A stretch of DNA of 64,000 nt from Dipylidium caninum. Taxonomy: Eukaryota > Platyhelminthes > Cestoda > Cyclophyllidea > Dipylidiidae. The translations under genes and the position numbers were made by a program. Shown here in pieces: positions 48,201 to 61,550 of this stretch. The notes beneath the pieces are model-generated. The model did not search any database, had not been told where the DNA came from, and saw nothing but the letters and a program-made list of their open reading frames with translations. Where the stretch lies: contig QEYB01001528.1 of the NCBI GenBank assembly GCA_017562135.1, forward strand, positions 1 to 64,000, read 5' to 3'. Position 1 is the stretch's first letter; the number at the start of each line of letters is the position of its first letter.

Positions 48201-51200
48201 AAGCGTCTTGGGAGTCAGGTAAATGGCTAAAACAAACTTGGTGTCGGTCTCATAACCTTGAAAATAGCGATAAAGAACTCAACACAGATTATTTCAAAGG
48301 AGTAAGTGAAGAGGAACTCGTGGACGTGGCCGGAGAAATCTACCGGATGACTCATTCGCCTGTCACAAAATTCGAAAATATTTCTTGCGTGACCCCCGTT
48401 GATCACATCCGATCCCCCCCAGCCTTCCCCCGTCCGTCCACACTTCAACATCCCAAGCCATAGGCTGATAGGGAAAGTGGCTGAACACCTCACCACAGCA
48501 TCAGTAAACGCCGCCAAGTCGAGAAGACGTGAAGTGCACAGACTGAAGAAGAAGCACCTCGCCTGAACTATGCGATATCTCCTTGGATGACGGACTCCGG
48601 ACACCCTTCGGGACGGATCCATTTGCTTATGCTCAACCGTAGCCTCATTCATCTCATTGCTAATTCCCGCCTTGCATCTCCTCATTTCTTATCAGAGACG
48701 ATTAAATTTTCCCGATTTATTCAAAGTAAATTGGCTCGGAAAGACTAATTAACGGGGAGTCCTCTAAGCGTGGTAAGTATTTACCACACGCAATTTCCTC
48801 TGGTGGGTTTTAAGTGACCAGACCAGTTAAAAGCGACGTCATGTCGCCTTTTTTCCCTCTTCCACGATGCAAGATATGTTTTAATTGCAGGACCCCACAG
48901 AATAGGCAGATGCTTTTATCTAAATAAATTTGTGGGGTGGAGAAGCCTACATAGGTCTGGGTGCATTAGCTGATGGCTCATTAATTACGAGGCAAATGTA
49001 GGCGACCCACCTGACTAATACTTAATAGAACGAAAGAAATGCTCAGATCTGGTGTTAGGACGGTGCGTTTTTTGAAAATCCGGTGAGAATCGGCGAACTG
49101 AGCGACCCAACTTCTGAGTCTCCAATTCATTTCGCGATCGTCGGAATGGGCAGAATGACTTTGGGAGACCTCTGAAGGGGAGGTGATGATAAGAGGTGAA
49201 TAAATGAATTAAAACAGCAGACCAAGTTGACAAGTTGAGTAAAGACGCCTGACATGACAGAAAGCATCCCATATTTGAGGAAATTCCACCTTTTGAGGCG
49301 GACTCGTGTGAAAATAAGGGGAAGGGACTTATTCCTGATGCAAATCAAATCTCTGTACGGTTTTCTCAGTCTTTAAAATTGGGGTAACCAAATAATTCCT
49401 TCCACCGAGCATTCTTCGTGACGCCTTTTGTGGTGAGTGAGGAAAGATGATTGTAATAATCTAACTCTACTTTGCCGGTCCACAGGTTTATTTCACGACG
49501 AAGTTTCCCCTCGTAATAGGGTCCAAATGTGAGGGTAAAAGTGATAATATCGCCAGGAGAGGCTAGTCCTTGAAGGTACCTTTTTGATAGTGTGGGAGTC
49601 TCCCGGGCTGATCGTCCAAAATATTTGTCACTCTTGGAGTCCATTTCGAGCAAAAATATTTCACTTAAGAGTTCACTATTAGTGGAACTCGGCCTTCTTG
49701 ACTGTGGCCGTTCAGACCGCGCCACATTCTGTCGCAAAGGGCCTCTGAAGCTGTAGAAAAAGGTGAAACGGTTGCACGGGGATTGCATGATGGAAAATTG
49801 TGGTCGCTGAAGGAGGGACGGTCGCCGACGCCAACAATTCTTTGGACGTTGATGCACAAATCGGAAGAAATGATTGCGGAAAGCATTGAGTTATGCCACT
49901 CCCATTCAGCATGGCCATTAACTCCCTTCCACTTAGTTTAATGTCGAGTAGACCCTGCACTGAAGTAGCTTCTTCGGTGGGGATGGGAAATTTAGGAAGT
50001 ACAGGTTCCATATTCTTATTTCCCTTCTAAACGCAGCACGTTGTACAAACTCGTACAATGTTTCGTTGTGTCGTACACGTCGAGGAGCCCTTGTAGTTGC
50101 GTGCCTTCTTTGTTACCCGTTAAGGTATTGTATCATTCTTAGCCATTCATGAATGATTCTCAAAAAAATTACATTTTGGAGGGCAAAGGGACCCGTCGCA
50201 CTATGCCACATTTGTTAAATGTCCACCAGCGTCAAGTGGGACATAAACTTAGCAAGTGAAAGTAAAAATCCACCTCTTCTCGCATATAATCGCCTTCCTT
50301 GCCCTCCACTTCCGAAGACAATGCAGCCACTGCATAATCGGAAGGGGCTTTAATGAAAAAAATTAGAAAAGTAAACGAATTGTGAAAGTTTAGGTTGGCA
50401 TTGTCTAAAATGCACTAGTTTGTCCGCTTATTCTTGTTTGGGACGAGGGATTTTGGGCCATCGGAGCTTGCCACGCCATTTCACACAGGAAGTAGGCGGG
50501 CAAGGACGGCCACGGCGACCGAGGGAGCGAATAAGTCAAAGGCCGCTGTGTAGGTGGCCTCACATCCTCCCACCGATTCTCTTCTTTTTACCTTCAGCCT
50601 CCAACTCGCCTCTCGGTGGGGTTTTGACTGTCTAAATCCCCTGGGCCCTAACAAAGCCCTCGGTGAGGTGAATTGCCGGTTGGAATTTCTCTTCTACCTT
50701 GTCCCTGGAAAGTGTTGTACGCCGAGGGCTGCACTGCCTGTGGTGTAACCCCAACATCCCATATACGTGATTAAATTTCAGTCCTACCATTTCATTCTTT
50801 TGATTGTAAACGACCACCCCGAAATGGAGGAGGACATTTGAAAAACTAAAGCGCTTTTTAACTCATTTGTTCAAATCCACTAATTTTTCTACTCGTGTTC
50901 GAGTAGAAAAGCACACAACACAAGTTGTGGTGGTTTGACCCTTAAAGCCCAAAAAGTGTACGCGCGATCTACCAGAAGGCGCTTACGCTGCGGTAGTTTA
51001 TCTGTACTGCTAATCTACGAAAAAAAACAGGCTAACCAACATTAGTCCACTTTGATGTCCCCTCGGCCCAGTGGGGCAGTCTACCCACTCCCGAACGACA
51101 ATTTGGCCTGAACAACAGCAGGTGGAGAAGGACGCCTGGAGGGTTAATCGTGTGTAATTTTGGAAACGACATGCCTCTCCACCCCGAAGACACTGAGGTC

Positions 51201-54200
51201 GCAGTTCTTCAAGGAGAGGCCCTCGTTGTGAGGGCACCTGGACTGCTACGACTCGCCGGCAACGCAACACTTTCGTGCAAGCTGCAACCGAGGAAAATGA
51301 AGCCATAAGCGCAGCCAAAACCATCTCCCCAACAGCGTAGATTTCACTTTCAGGGCAGTCGGTGAGCCGAGAATCAAAGATTGCCTTGCTTACCACTTTC
51401 CATCCAGCTGTCTTCGCAAATGAAGTCGGTAGGGAAGGAATATGGAAGTATTCTCCTTTTGCTAATTGTTTCTTGAAATACAGAACTTTTATGATCAAGG
51501 AGCAAAGAGACCATCCAGTAACGTGGAGTGAATCTCTTCTCGGCGCCATTTTTTAAACGTTCGGGCTTCCAATAAATAATTCTGTCTATTTTTTTCATCC
51601 GACGAGAGACGACACACACACACAAGGAGGGAAGAGAGAAGACATCAAGCGAAACCCTCGGAATTTTCCTAATATCCGCTACATTGAAATCGAGTCAAAT
51701 TTGTGCATCCTTTGCAGCATAAAAGTCTCAAATATGCCACATTATTTTGCAAAGAAGCAGAGAAAATTGCAAGACTTTTGAAGTGGTGCCCTTAACAAAT
51801 GAAATCTACTGTTTCTCTTCATAGTTAAAATTTCTGGGTTGTTTAAGTGTAGTGTCCTCGAGACAAAAGCCCGAAATAATTTGCTTTTCAAAAGCGGAAG
51901 AAGTTGTGAAAACCATTTGGACGGAGACTCCTCCAGTAGAATTTATCCGCATGAGCTGTTTCTGTGAACATTCACTACGAAATGCATACACCTGGACAAA
52001 TCTGCAAAGGACGACTTCACGTAAGATAGTTTAATCGTAGACTCGTGGTGAACTAGTCTGCGGTTCCAGAAATAAGTAAATTAGTTCAGACTTCGGGGCT
52101 ATGGTAGACACTTAGTATTTATGATTCCAGGATCTGAGACGAGACCGGAGCACTTACAGATCTTTGTCCCCTTCCTCTCGAAGGCAGAACCATGCCATTT
52201 TGAAGTGCTTTTGAGGGTCTACCAGTCTCCCCTTTTCTAACCACAAGTCCTATCTTTTCCCCACTCCTATGATTAGGGGAAGAGCTACATTCTCCTCTCC
52301 TGGGTTCTCTGGGAAAACACCAGTGACGCATCTTTCTTCATCTCCCACTTTCTCCTCGGACCGGGATGGCGCGAGGAGGGAAGTTAGGTGAGTTGTCACC
52401 CGACCTGACTCACGGGGACAAACCGCGGCCGGGAGATAAGTGTGAATATTTCATTTAAACCTGCAATTTGGCCCGGCGTCCTAGCCGCGGCCCTTACAAG
52501 TTGTTTAGCTCGTGGCAAGTCCAACTGAACGCCAAGCCGCCGTTAGAAGAAGCTGTGGATTTTTGGAGTTTGATGGCAAATTCTTACGAATAAACCATCG
52601 GTAAACAGAAAAGTCGCTGAAGTTAGCAGAAGTCTATGTCTTTAATTGTGGTCGGTGGTGAAAACATCTCTTCCAATGCAGGAAGAATATCTTCCTTAAG
52701 AGTGTTTTTTGAAAGTCTACGAATTTGTGCGATCAGGAGAAAAGGTGAGGGCTTACCGAAGAATCTCACCATAAATTATGACTTCGACAAAGTCGAATGA
52801 TTCTTGTCCGTTCATTTTCATAAAAGATTATCAGAGAGTTGATTGTTGGCCTCAGAAATCAGAGTATTATTTACGCAACATGACACGAAAATCTTGAAAT
52901 TTAACACCTCAACTGGCCGCCCTTCCTGTCAATGTGTGCCTTTATTAATGAAAATGCGGTCGTTGGTGGTGCCAAAAGACTCTAAATTGTAGTTTCATTT
53001 CATAATGATGTTCGATTTACTTGACAACAAATTTTTTTTGCCTGTCTATACTTTCATTACTTTCCTTTCGAGGTCCCTTTTAGTCAGCAGCAGGCATTTG
53101 GCCACGATTGCCTCCCCTCGTCCGCGGCCAACGTTGTTACGAGCAGACCCGAGGAATTTTACTGCCGACGGGCTCATTTCCCCTGCAAATGTGTTAACTG
53201 AAACGCGTGAAGTGGTTCAAACTTCCGCCCAGAAATTACACTAACGGAAACTGTGAACGAAAGCTAACTTCTCCCATCCATCTATCAACTGGGGTTGCAC
53301 ATGACGAGAGCTGACGTGCTAAATCAACAAGTTTGGGCATTTTAAACAAGTATTTGCACGAGAAGGATATAATTTCGCATGTGCGGAAGCTAGTAAAATA
53401 CTTTTTCTGGTGTGTCCGAAACCGGGAAGGCACCTGAGTTCATGAATTCCACTTCGTAAGAGGCATCAGGCCACATTGCAAGGTGTCCGAGGTTCATTCT
53501 CTTCCCTCCATCTCAATTAGCCTTCTGCGAGCTTCAATGGCGGGGGGTTTAATCCTCTTAGGATTTCGCTTTAACCAGGAGCGAACAAATAAAACATTAC
53601 GACCTCCAGGCACAATACACTCCAATATTTTGTTTAAGTCGCCACATTTGGTTAAGACGAGAGCACGCGATTTGCCCCTGGAAAACACCTTGGGCACGCA
53701 AAGAAAAGAAACACACGAAAGGATGAATTTGCATGCTTTCGCGTGTTCCACCGCAACGACGGTTCAGTGTCTGGTGAGAAATGAGAGCTCAACCTTCCCC
53801 GGAGTCATCGTAGTGTTCCGCCATTGCTGTAGCTTGGAGGGGATATGGTGGAGAGTGAGACCCGTGTGATGTGTGTCTTCGCTATTTTTGTCATTTAGGC
53901 TGTCGTTTACAAGCCGAGATGGTTTACTGGAGGAATAACACCACTTTATCTCGCCGAAGAGATGCTCCAATTTCGGCTGCCAACACCCACAGAGCCGTGG
54001 CGACCGAGGGTGGAGAAGGCAATACCGGTGGTAGGAGGTCAGACTACTTGCATGTCCCATAAAGGCCTCCTCCTCCGCCGAGTCGTCTGTAAATCCCCTC
54101 GATCATCGCGGTGGCTAACTCTTTCCCAAACGCTAAATGCCATTGCTGCTGCAGACGGCGGGACACTTACAATTCAATTTATCTCGGTTGTCCAAACTTT

Positions 54201-56543
54201 CACGACCTATCACGAATGAGGAACAAATTTTCATCGCCGAGGATTCCGGCGATGCACCTTCCAAGTCAGTTCTTCCAACTTCCTCTTCACCAAGCGGTCT
54301 CTTTGCGTTACCCTATTCACTTTTTTTTCAATTTTCCCTCCTGATAAGGAGCAGTCACCCAAATGCGATGCCATGGAAAAATCATTCCACGCCATTTCAA
54401 GGCACAAAGGGTCATTTGACTGGGAGGACCGTTGGCAGTATTTGGCGTCGATTGCCGTCCCTTGTCACTCACGTAGGCCGACGTAGAGGCACAAAGTGGT
54501 CCTCTAATGGCAACTACGTTAATATTTAACACTTTTCTGCTATACGAAGGCTTCTGAAGGGCGATTCCTATCCTCTGAGGCATATAAAACCCCTGCCACG
54601 ACGTTGGTTTGTTCAGCGGAACATAAAATGTCCTAATACGTGTTCATGAAGCTTCTTCCATGAGTTGGGAGGATTAATTTTACTCCCGACCTTGGCTGCC
54701 AACTGGGACCCTGGTAGATTTCTCCCGAAGTTCGGAATTCTCCTTATGATTTTATCCACTGGAAAACAACAACCGTGAAAGGCGTTTGTGAATGGGGAGG
54801 GAAAATTACCCGTTCCCCTTGAAAATCCCTGGCATAAAATAGGTCTCTTGTCACAAAGTTAAGTAACTTTTAACACCTTCTTACCAAAGATTCATTAAAT
54901 GCCTGAGGGGTCGGACTGTGAGCAGGCAACTTTAGCGTCTTCTTAATTTGGCCATTTAATTCACGCAAGCCATTGTTTACCTGCGCGTCCGCATATTTAT
55001 GTCCTCGTCGTAGCCACTACGGAGAACGCGGGGAGGCTAATAAAGGAGGGGTCACAATCCTGTGACTCGCCTGAACTTGCGGCGCCTTTGATGTCGTTGC
55101 CCTCAAGTATGCGGCCGTCCAAGTCCTGCCAAGTGGACCTTCAGTCCTTTGTCCTCGCCGGAGGATTCGCGAGACAGGCCACTTTGAAGTGGTGTATGCA
55201 AAGGTTGGAGGAAAATTGAAGATGCCCGACTGAAGGCCGCTTTGAAAGACATGGGAAAAAGTAGGGCAAGAATTAGAATTACTGTCTCACTAACCACTGT
55301 CCATCAGGATAGCAAATGCCAGAGGTGGATTATTTTGGAATAAGGAAATTTGGAAGCAACTGCGTCGTGGTTTACCACACCTCCAGCGGACAAACTTGCT
55401 TTACAGCCCAGTTAAGTGAGGGTGGAAGGAGAGAAGACAACCTTGCGAAATTTCCACTTATTTGTAACTCATGGAACCACGAAATCTACGTGAAAGGAGC
55501 ACTAATCATTTTAGTGTTTATTTCTTGATGTCCACATTCTCATTGGCGACTTTCAAGTGTTTTCTTTCTCCAGAAATAAATTCAACTAGGTTTTCACTAT
55601 TTAAAGCGAAGGTGCAATGGCGAAATCAAGAGGTTGCAATGGCCCCTCCTAATCTTCAACATTGATGTCTTCTTGAAGTTCCCGAGAAGACGAATATGTC
55701 GGCGAGTGAGTCTAATAGGGAGCCTGTAGCTGTCAAAAGACTTCCAAGATCTTCATTTACAATCGTGTCTGTGATCAGTTGATGATCTGTGACGCCCATT
55801 TCGACGAGGACGTGGAAGAGAGAAAATTTCACTTTTTGTTTAATATAAAAATACACAACAAACGGCGCTCGACGATGCTTATGTAAAAATGATGTTTCAT
55901 GAAGGGTAAGAGAGTTGACACGAGGAAGAGGGCCTGCTCCACCATCAAAAATAACATCTTTGTTACGGCCGAAATCTCTCCATGGTCTCTTTTTACTGCC
56001 AGGGAACAAAATTAGCTCACAACGTCCATGAATGCCCAATCTCCGCCCTGATAACAAATTTCTCCCCTTGAAGGGCGTGGTTTTCTTCTTAGATCGGCAG
56101 GAAAGGTGGTTTGTTCCCTCACTACAACGCTGCTATCCTGTGCCGGGTGTCCTCCGGTGTCAATCAAGGACAGCAAGCCTAATCGACTTTGTAGTCGCCA
56201 GTGTTCGGGGTCAACAGTCAATGGCGCCTCCACATAGCTTCTAAACTCCGGTCTGGAATTTAAAATTATCCAACCGCCATGCCATCTCGGGGTGAGATGT
56301 GCTGGAGTCTTGTCTAAGGCATGCGGAACTGTGGAAACACAACGGCTCTGAAGGCCACACACTTCATTGTCACTGACTTAAATTTGGTGGAAGGTAAGTT
56401 TTCCTTTTCCCCAATTACACGAGGAGTTGCCGTAGTTTTCCTCTCTCGAAATTGGTAGTCGACCAACTCTTATTCGGCACTCAGCAAAATGACCGTTGAG
56501 GACGAAGAATGAAGTAATCATTTTGATGTTGCTTTCACGTTAG
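45249..56543. other. Long intergenic region, no recognised gene
   Basis: About 11.3 kb. Minus-strand open frames of 152-179 codons occur at 46751-47245, 48227-48685, 49366-49857 and 51010-51549, but I recognise no domain and such lengths are expected by chance. Perfect small hairpins occur at 50885-50910 and 50914-50929. Confidence 0.4.
50885..50929. other. Two adjacent perfect hairpins
   Basis: An 11-base stem TTTTCTACTCG / CGAGTAGAAAA with a TGTT loop (50885-50910) is followed four bases later by a 6-base stem CACAAC / GTTGTG with an ACAA loop (50914-50929). No gene lies next to them. A structured RNA or an accidental palindrome are both possible. Confidence 0.6.
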
Positions 56544-56835
56544 TCCACCAGGCTGCTGCGGACATCTCGACATGATCCGTCGGGTCACAAAAATCATATC
56601 ATCTGGAAACACGTTGAAGTTTGTCCTTTTGAAAGAGGCCGTAACCGCTGACCGAACTCTGTGCCAAACGGGGTCGCACAGTGAACAAGACATTTCACCT
56701 AAAACAGCAAAAACATTTGCCTCAACGGCCAAGGAAGTAATTGCCCAAGAAGTTAACCTGTCCATGTGCACCGGCAACTTAATGTCTTCCCCCAAAATGC
56801 ATTTTCCCTTGAGAGAATCGAGCAGCAGCTACTAA
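56544..56835 (+). CDS. Candidate terminal exon, unrecognised
   Basis: The stretch TTGCTTTCACGTTAG (to 56543) could be an acceptor. An open frame follows to a TAA at 56833-56835. Near its start a helix-like segment and SGNTLKFVLL loosely recall the last helix and strand of a PDZ domain, but no GLGF-type first half is found upstream. The minus strand is also open over most of this interval (56535-56795), so coding is uncertain. I could not join it to an upstream exon. Confidence 0.22.
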
Positions 56836-58460
56836 AATGCCCTTAGCTAATAATGACTACGTCACATCTATGTGACGAGTTAACATACACTTTAAGTTGG
56901 GAGGATAAATAGTCTTTTGTGATGAATTATAAAACATGTAGGCGGACAGAGAGAAGAGAGGTTTGTTTGTAGGATTCCGGGTGGCAAATTCTCATTGCCG
57001 GAGGTGGGCAGTGTGGAAGATCACCATCTCTCTTTCCCTTAAGCCTTCCTTCGCACTTGTTTTAACTTTGCACCCGCAACTCCATTAATTTTGTGAGGGC
57101 AAGACTTTATAAATTCTTCCTACGAGGCGTTTAATGGCTAGTCACACTACTTTCCAGCATTTCTGTTGCTTTTTTCACAGTTCTTCATTATGGCGTTGCC
57201 TTTTAAGTGGACATTAGCTTGTTATTCCTCGGGTAAAATGTACAACCCGGTGGCTTGAGGATCGTTACTGAAATAATATGCACTTCAGTAGGGATTTCAC
57301 CTACCGAAATTGTTTTATGATAGCAAGAAAACCTTGAAACGACTCACAAATTAAGACCCTCCGGCAGCAATGAGGGCAAAAAGCTTAAAATACATTATAA
57401 ACTCCCAACACAAACGTTTGCCGAGTAGGGGAAGACTGAGAGCAGACGCTACCTTCATTTGGTTCCGGCTCCACGTTCACAACAAAGTTGCTTTTTTGTT
57501 AAAGAATTTGTGGTGTATTTCCCACGTACCGCAATCCATTATCCTCTCAGCCCGTGTGCCTACATTAATGGCGGAGGAGATTTGGACGTTTTTCCAAGTG
57601 AAACTTGACTACAAATGAAATTCGTCTCGTCCCCTGTTTGCCTCGAGACCAAACAACGATCACGTAATTTCAACAACTGTAAAATATTTAATTTAAATCG
57701 AGTATTTTGAGTGGCTTGAGCAAAGTAAAGGGAGTTCGCGTCTCACCGCACGGACGATTTAACCATGAAAAGCAACCGGGTTTCAAGAAATTCGTGTCGT
57801 TGAGTAAAATTGAAGGGCTTATGAGGATTATGCACGTTGGATTTTTTCGAGCTTTGAAGTTTGCCGCAAAGGAAATTTTGAGAGGTGTTTTGGAATGACG
57901 GTATTTTCTCGGAGATCAACCAGTGAGTCTGGAAAGTGGACAACAGGCCACCGCATTCAGTGTAACACGTCCGTGCCTGTCTCGGAGACTCGGAGTTTCG
58001 TTGATTCTTGACACAGTGAAAGTGCAATAGTGCCATTGCTAGAAGGAGGCACGAACAATTCCTATTTTTCCCTTTCTTATTTCTCTGATGACAGTCACAT
58101 CGTGGTCTTTGCCACTCATCGGAACAATAACTTTAACATTGCAAATGCAGACTGAAAAAGCATTTTTTGGTAAACTTTCGGATAATCCTAAGACGGTTGT
58201 ATCGCAGGAAAAGGTCCTGTTTCTCTAAAAATTCGTAGACGGGTAAATAATTTAAGAGTGCGAAAGTCTCACTTATTATTTTGAATTAAAAAACTTTTGG
58301 TTCACTGAGAAATTTTCCCCTTTCACCGTAGGAATGAATTGGATCTCGGAGATAATCATCTTCTCTTCCACGTTCCCATACAAAAGGATTTGTTATACTG
58401 GAAAGGTTTGAGAGGCTCGGATTCAGGGCCTAAAACAACTTTATTTTGTTTTCCCTTCAG
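56836..58460. other. Intergenic region, nothing recognised
   Basis: AT-rich DNA between two weak terminal-exon candidates, with short open frames only. No exon joining the two candidates is apparent. Confidence 0.4.
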
Positions 58461-58723
58461 TTAGTGGTGAACAATTTACCAAGGAGACAAAATATTGTCT
58501 CACCGTGTCTGCACACCGCCAGCAGGGAGTAGAAAGGCTTATAGAGCAGATGAGAAACGTAAAACTTAAATTTTTCACCGAGGACAGGACAAACAGCCGA
58601 GTAACTGGCAGGACGGGAGTTTCGGCCTCGAAAGCCGTCGCGAACGTTAGAAGTCCTGCACCGAGGAGTTTGCTCGCCTCCGCCTTGAGGTGCGGCAAAG
58701 GCGACGGTGATGATTTTCGGTGA
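58461..58723 (+). CDS. Candidate terminal exon with nearby poly(A) signal, unrecognised
   Basis: TTTTGTTTTCCCTTCAG (to 58460) is a good acceptor. It is followed by a phase-1 open frame of about 87 codons ending in TGA at 58721-58723, with an AATAAA at 58727-58732. The product is basic (many Arg and Lys), with a possible helix near its start (RQQGVERLIEQMRNVKLKFF). I do not recognise the family. Acceptor, frame and signal together make it the best unrecognised exon candidate here. Against it, the minus strand is also open and no upstream exon is found. Confidence 0.3.
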
Positions 58724-58732
58724 GAAAATAAA

Positions 58733-61550
58733 TTAATGGCACCCTCGATGTTAGGCACGGCATGGTAGATTTCTCTCTAAATAGCCTGAGCTAGGCATTC
58801 CTCGTGAGAGAAGCCGCTCGACTTTTTTTCTTAATGTCTCTAGTCGAATTTGGCTTGTCCCATTTCTCTGTAAACAATTTGGCCCTGTACAAGGTCAGCC
58901 ACAACTAATTCTCTTCTGGTGAAGATTATGGCTGCCACCAAACTGAGATAAAAGGGGAAGTGGAGAAGAGAATGTGCTCGCGACATCGTCTTAGGCTTTG
59001 CCTCAAGTAAGAGCCTAGGTATTCCCCGCGCTTCAAAATACATTTGAATGTGTCTCGTAAACTTTGCCCTTAGAGGTGGAGGACTTCTAGGAAATGAGCT
59101 TTTATGCCACTATGTTGTAGTGCTCAAACCTCCGCTTCTCGGAGGTATACTGTCGGTGTGGAACATAGAATTTAGGGAGGTAGTGTCAGCTGTCAACCGC
59201 TTCTACATGGTCGAGTGTGGATTCTAAAGCCTTAAATTCTCCTAATTGAGTGAAACTTTTCCTATCAGCTTTGCTAACTGATTGCGCTCCGTCCGAGCTG
59301 GTAGAGTCCGCCGATTACGACAATATCACGAAGAAGAAGTCCCCTTGAACGCCACCGATTAATGCAGAGAGGAGTTTTTTGTGGCTGGAAGCTGTTAGAC
59401 AGTTATTTCGGCACTTTATTATTAGAATGTCATAAAGTCATTCATAGATGGAGTTTGAAGGAAACCCCGCACTTGCTCCGAGGGCCTCATCGCAATGCAC
59501 ATGTAGGCGGAGTACTAAGAGCACACTGCTAGAAAAAGCTGTCGAAGAACAAATAAATCAAGCGTTGTCTGCTTCCCCAACCACTGGTTAGAAGTCTCCC
59601 ACTTGAGTGAAGAACATTTCAAAACGACTTATCTGAACTGGGGAGATGGGGCGCAGTCAAGGTGCGGAAATAACTAGAAAATAATGGCAAGTGAGATAAC
59701 TCGACCTCCACTTTACAGTTTTTGATCTGTCGACGGGTTTTCGGCCCCCAATCGGAGAAATGCAGCTGCCATAGCTAACTCAGGTAGTCCTTCTCACTCC
59801 TCATACGGTTATTCTTGCAAAGGCTTTCCTTACAAAAAGACATTTCACTTCCCCCGATACTCCACATGCTGCAAGAAATTAGAGTAACTCAGGACATCTG
59901 AATTAATCCTTTAAGATGAGTAAGTATTTTTTTCCCTCGTTTCCTTTATCATCTACTAAAAGCGGGCTTCACACGGTGGTGTCCATTAACTCGCCTACAA
60001 AGTCGCGGAGGCCATGGAGCTTTAACACTACTGCGTAATGCGCATTTGTAGGTGGAAAAACCAAAGGTTGATGACTTCTGCAATTGCAGTGTTACATACT
60101 CTTCAACTTTACGCAGATTGCGAGGAGTTTTAATGCCCAACTGTGCGTCTGGACCAACCACACTTTTATGCCTCCGTTATAATCCCTTTCGGGTGATTTC
60201 CTTTGAGGGCTGTTATCCCTCGGGCGAATTAGAGGTTGGACTACCCCGGGAATGCGGTAAATCCCCCGAAAGCCTCTGATACAACAGTATTCAGGGGCTG
60301 AAAAGGCTTCAGCTGATGCAGAGGACACTGCGCCGGTGTCTGTGGTGTACGTCCTGCGCAGCATGCCATGCCAAGGCTGATCGAACCTCATCAAAGAAGC
60401 TCTCCTTACTCCTACTCGTTTTGGCATTCCTTTCACATGGGTGCATGAAGCTGGCAAGACCTGTGCGAATGCTAACTCGCTCCTCTTTCAAGGAAGACGG
60501 AAGATGCTTGCGAGGCAAATACAACCAGACATTAGAGGGGAGCACGAATGTGGCAGGAACGAAGCACGTTCTGATTGCAGACTTCATAAATTTTCACCAG
60601 CCTGCAATCCTTAACAAGGGACAGTGAGGCGAGAATTTGGGCTACGAGGGAAGTGGGAGATAACCTTTCTTATCGTAGGCTTCAAACGCCCGACAGGGAA
60701 TCACAAATTAGGCTTTTGTTCAGGCGACGGTGACCCTTGAAGCTCGTTCCCTTGTTCTCCAATGCCTCCATTGTTCCCTTAATTTTGTCTTTTTGTGGTG
60801 ATTTATGTCATGAACTCCGTCTTCTGCCGCCTTTCTTCTAAATTCCAAACAATACATGATGCAGAAGTGCTTTTCCAACGAAACATGATAGTTAATGCAT
60901 TCAATGCTGGTTGAAACATTAAAAAAATCAGTCAGTAGGGAAAAATTTTCGGGAAATGCGAAGAAAAGGTAAGGACCTGTAGGGTTTAGGCTTGACAGTC
61001 ATGAAGCCTTTCAGTTCAATAACTAAACGGCTACTATTTGGCAAATGCGTCTACCACATAATTTTAAGTTGACACACTCCACTTCGCCACGTGTTTTCCC
61101 TCCACGAGCTCCAACCGTCGTCTCCTTATAAAGTTCCTTTCTTTATCTTCCCGTTGGTCAAAAAGAAAAGTGGAATGCCTTGAATGCTCATCCATGGTCG
61201 GCGTTGAATTTGTGCCCCTGCTGAAGCTAAAGAACCGAGCATTAGAAGATAGCGGAGACATCAAAGGAGCCGCAATTCAAACGGGCCACGGCACTGACCC
61301 CTCCTTTAATAGTCGCCTACCTGTCTCGGTGTTGACTTTCACGGGGTCATAAATATGCGGACTCACAGGTAAACAATGGCGTGTGTGAAAGCAATGATCA
61401 AATTCGCCTCCCGACGGGCCGCCTATCGATAGACAAGGAGAATATCATCTGGAAAATCGCCAAACCGGGATTGCAGGTCCACCTCCCTCTCCGTAATGCG
61501 TCGAGGTCACCGGAGACTGCGAGGATGGCTGATCTTTTAACAGTCGCCAA
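58733..61550. other. Intergenic region, nothing recognised
   Basis: Open frames near 60050-60630 occur on both strands and are broken by stops in the frame that looks most protein-like. No splice sites or motifs decide between them. Confidence 0.45.

Noticed and set aside
49366..50011. Overlapping minus-strand open frames that might be a frameshifted gene
   Set aside because: The frames overlap out of phase without a shared recognisable motif. A broken gene is possible but cannot be shown from sequence alone.
51010..51549. 179-codon minus-strand open frame starting at an ATG in an A-rich context
   Set aside because: It is the longest unassigned frame but has no domain, signal peptide or poly(A) signal in a fitting place.
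55316..55528. EVDYFGIRKF-like stretch recalling the DYFGL motif of FERM domains
   Set aside because: An in-frame TAG precedes it at 55310-55312, the residues that follow do not fit a FERM domain, and no neighbouring FERM exons are found.
60261..60627. Protein-like open frames on both strands
   Set aside because: The most protein-like + strand frame contains internal stops, and the minus strand is equally open.
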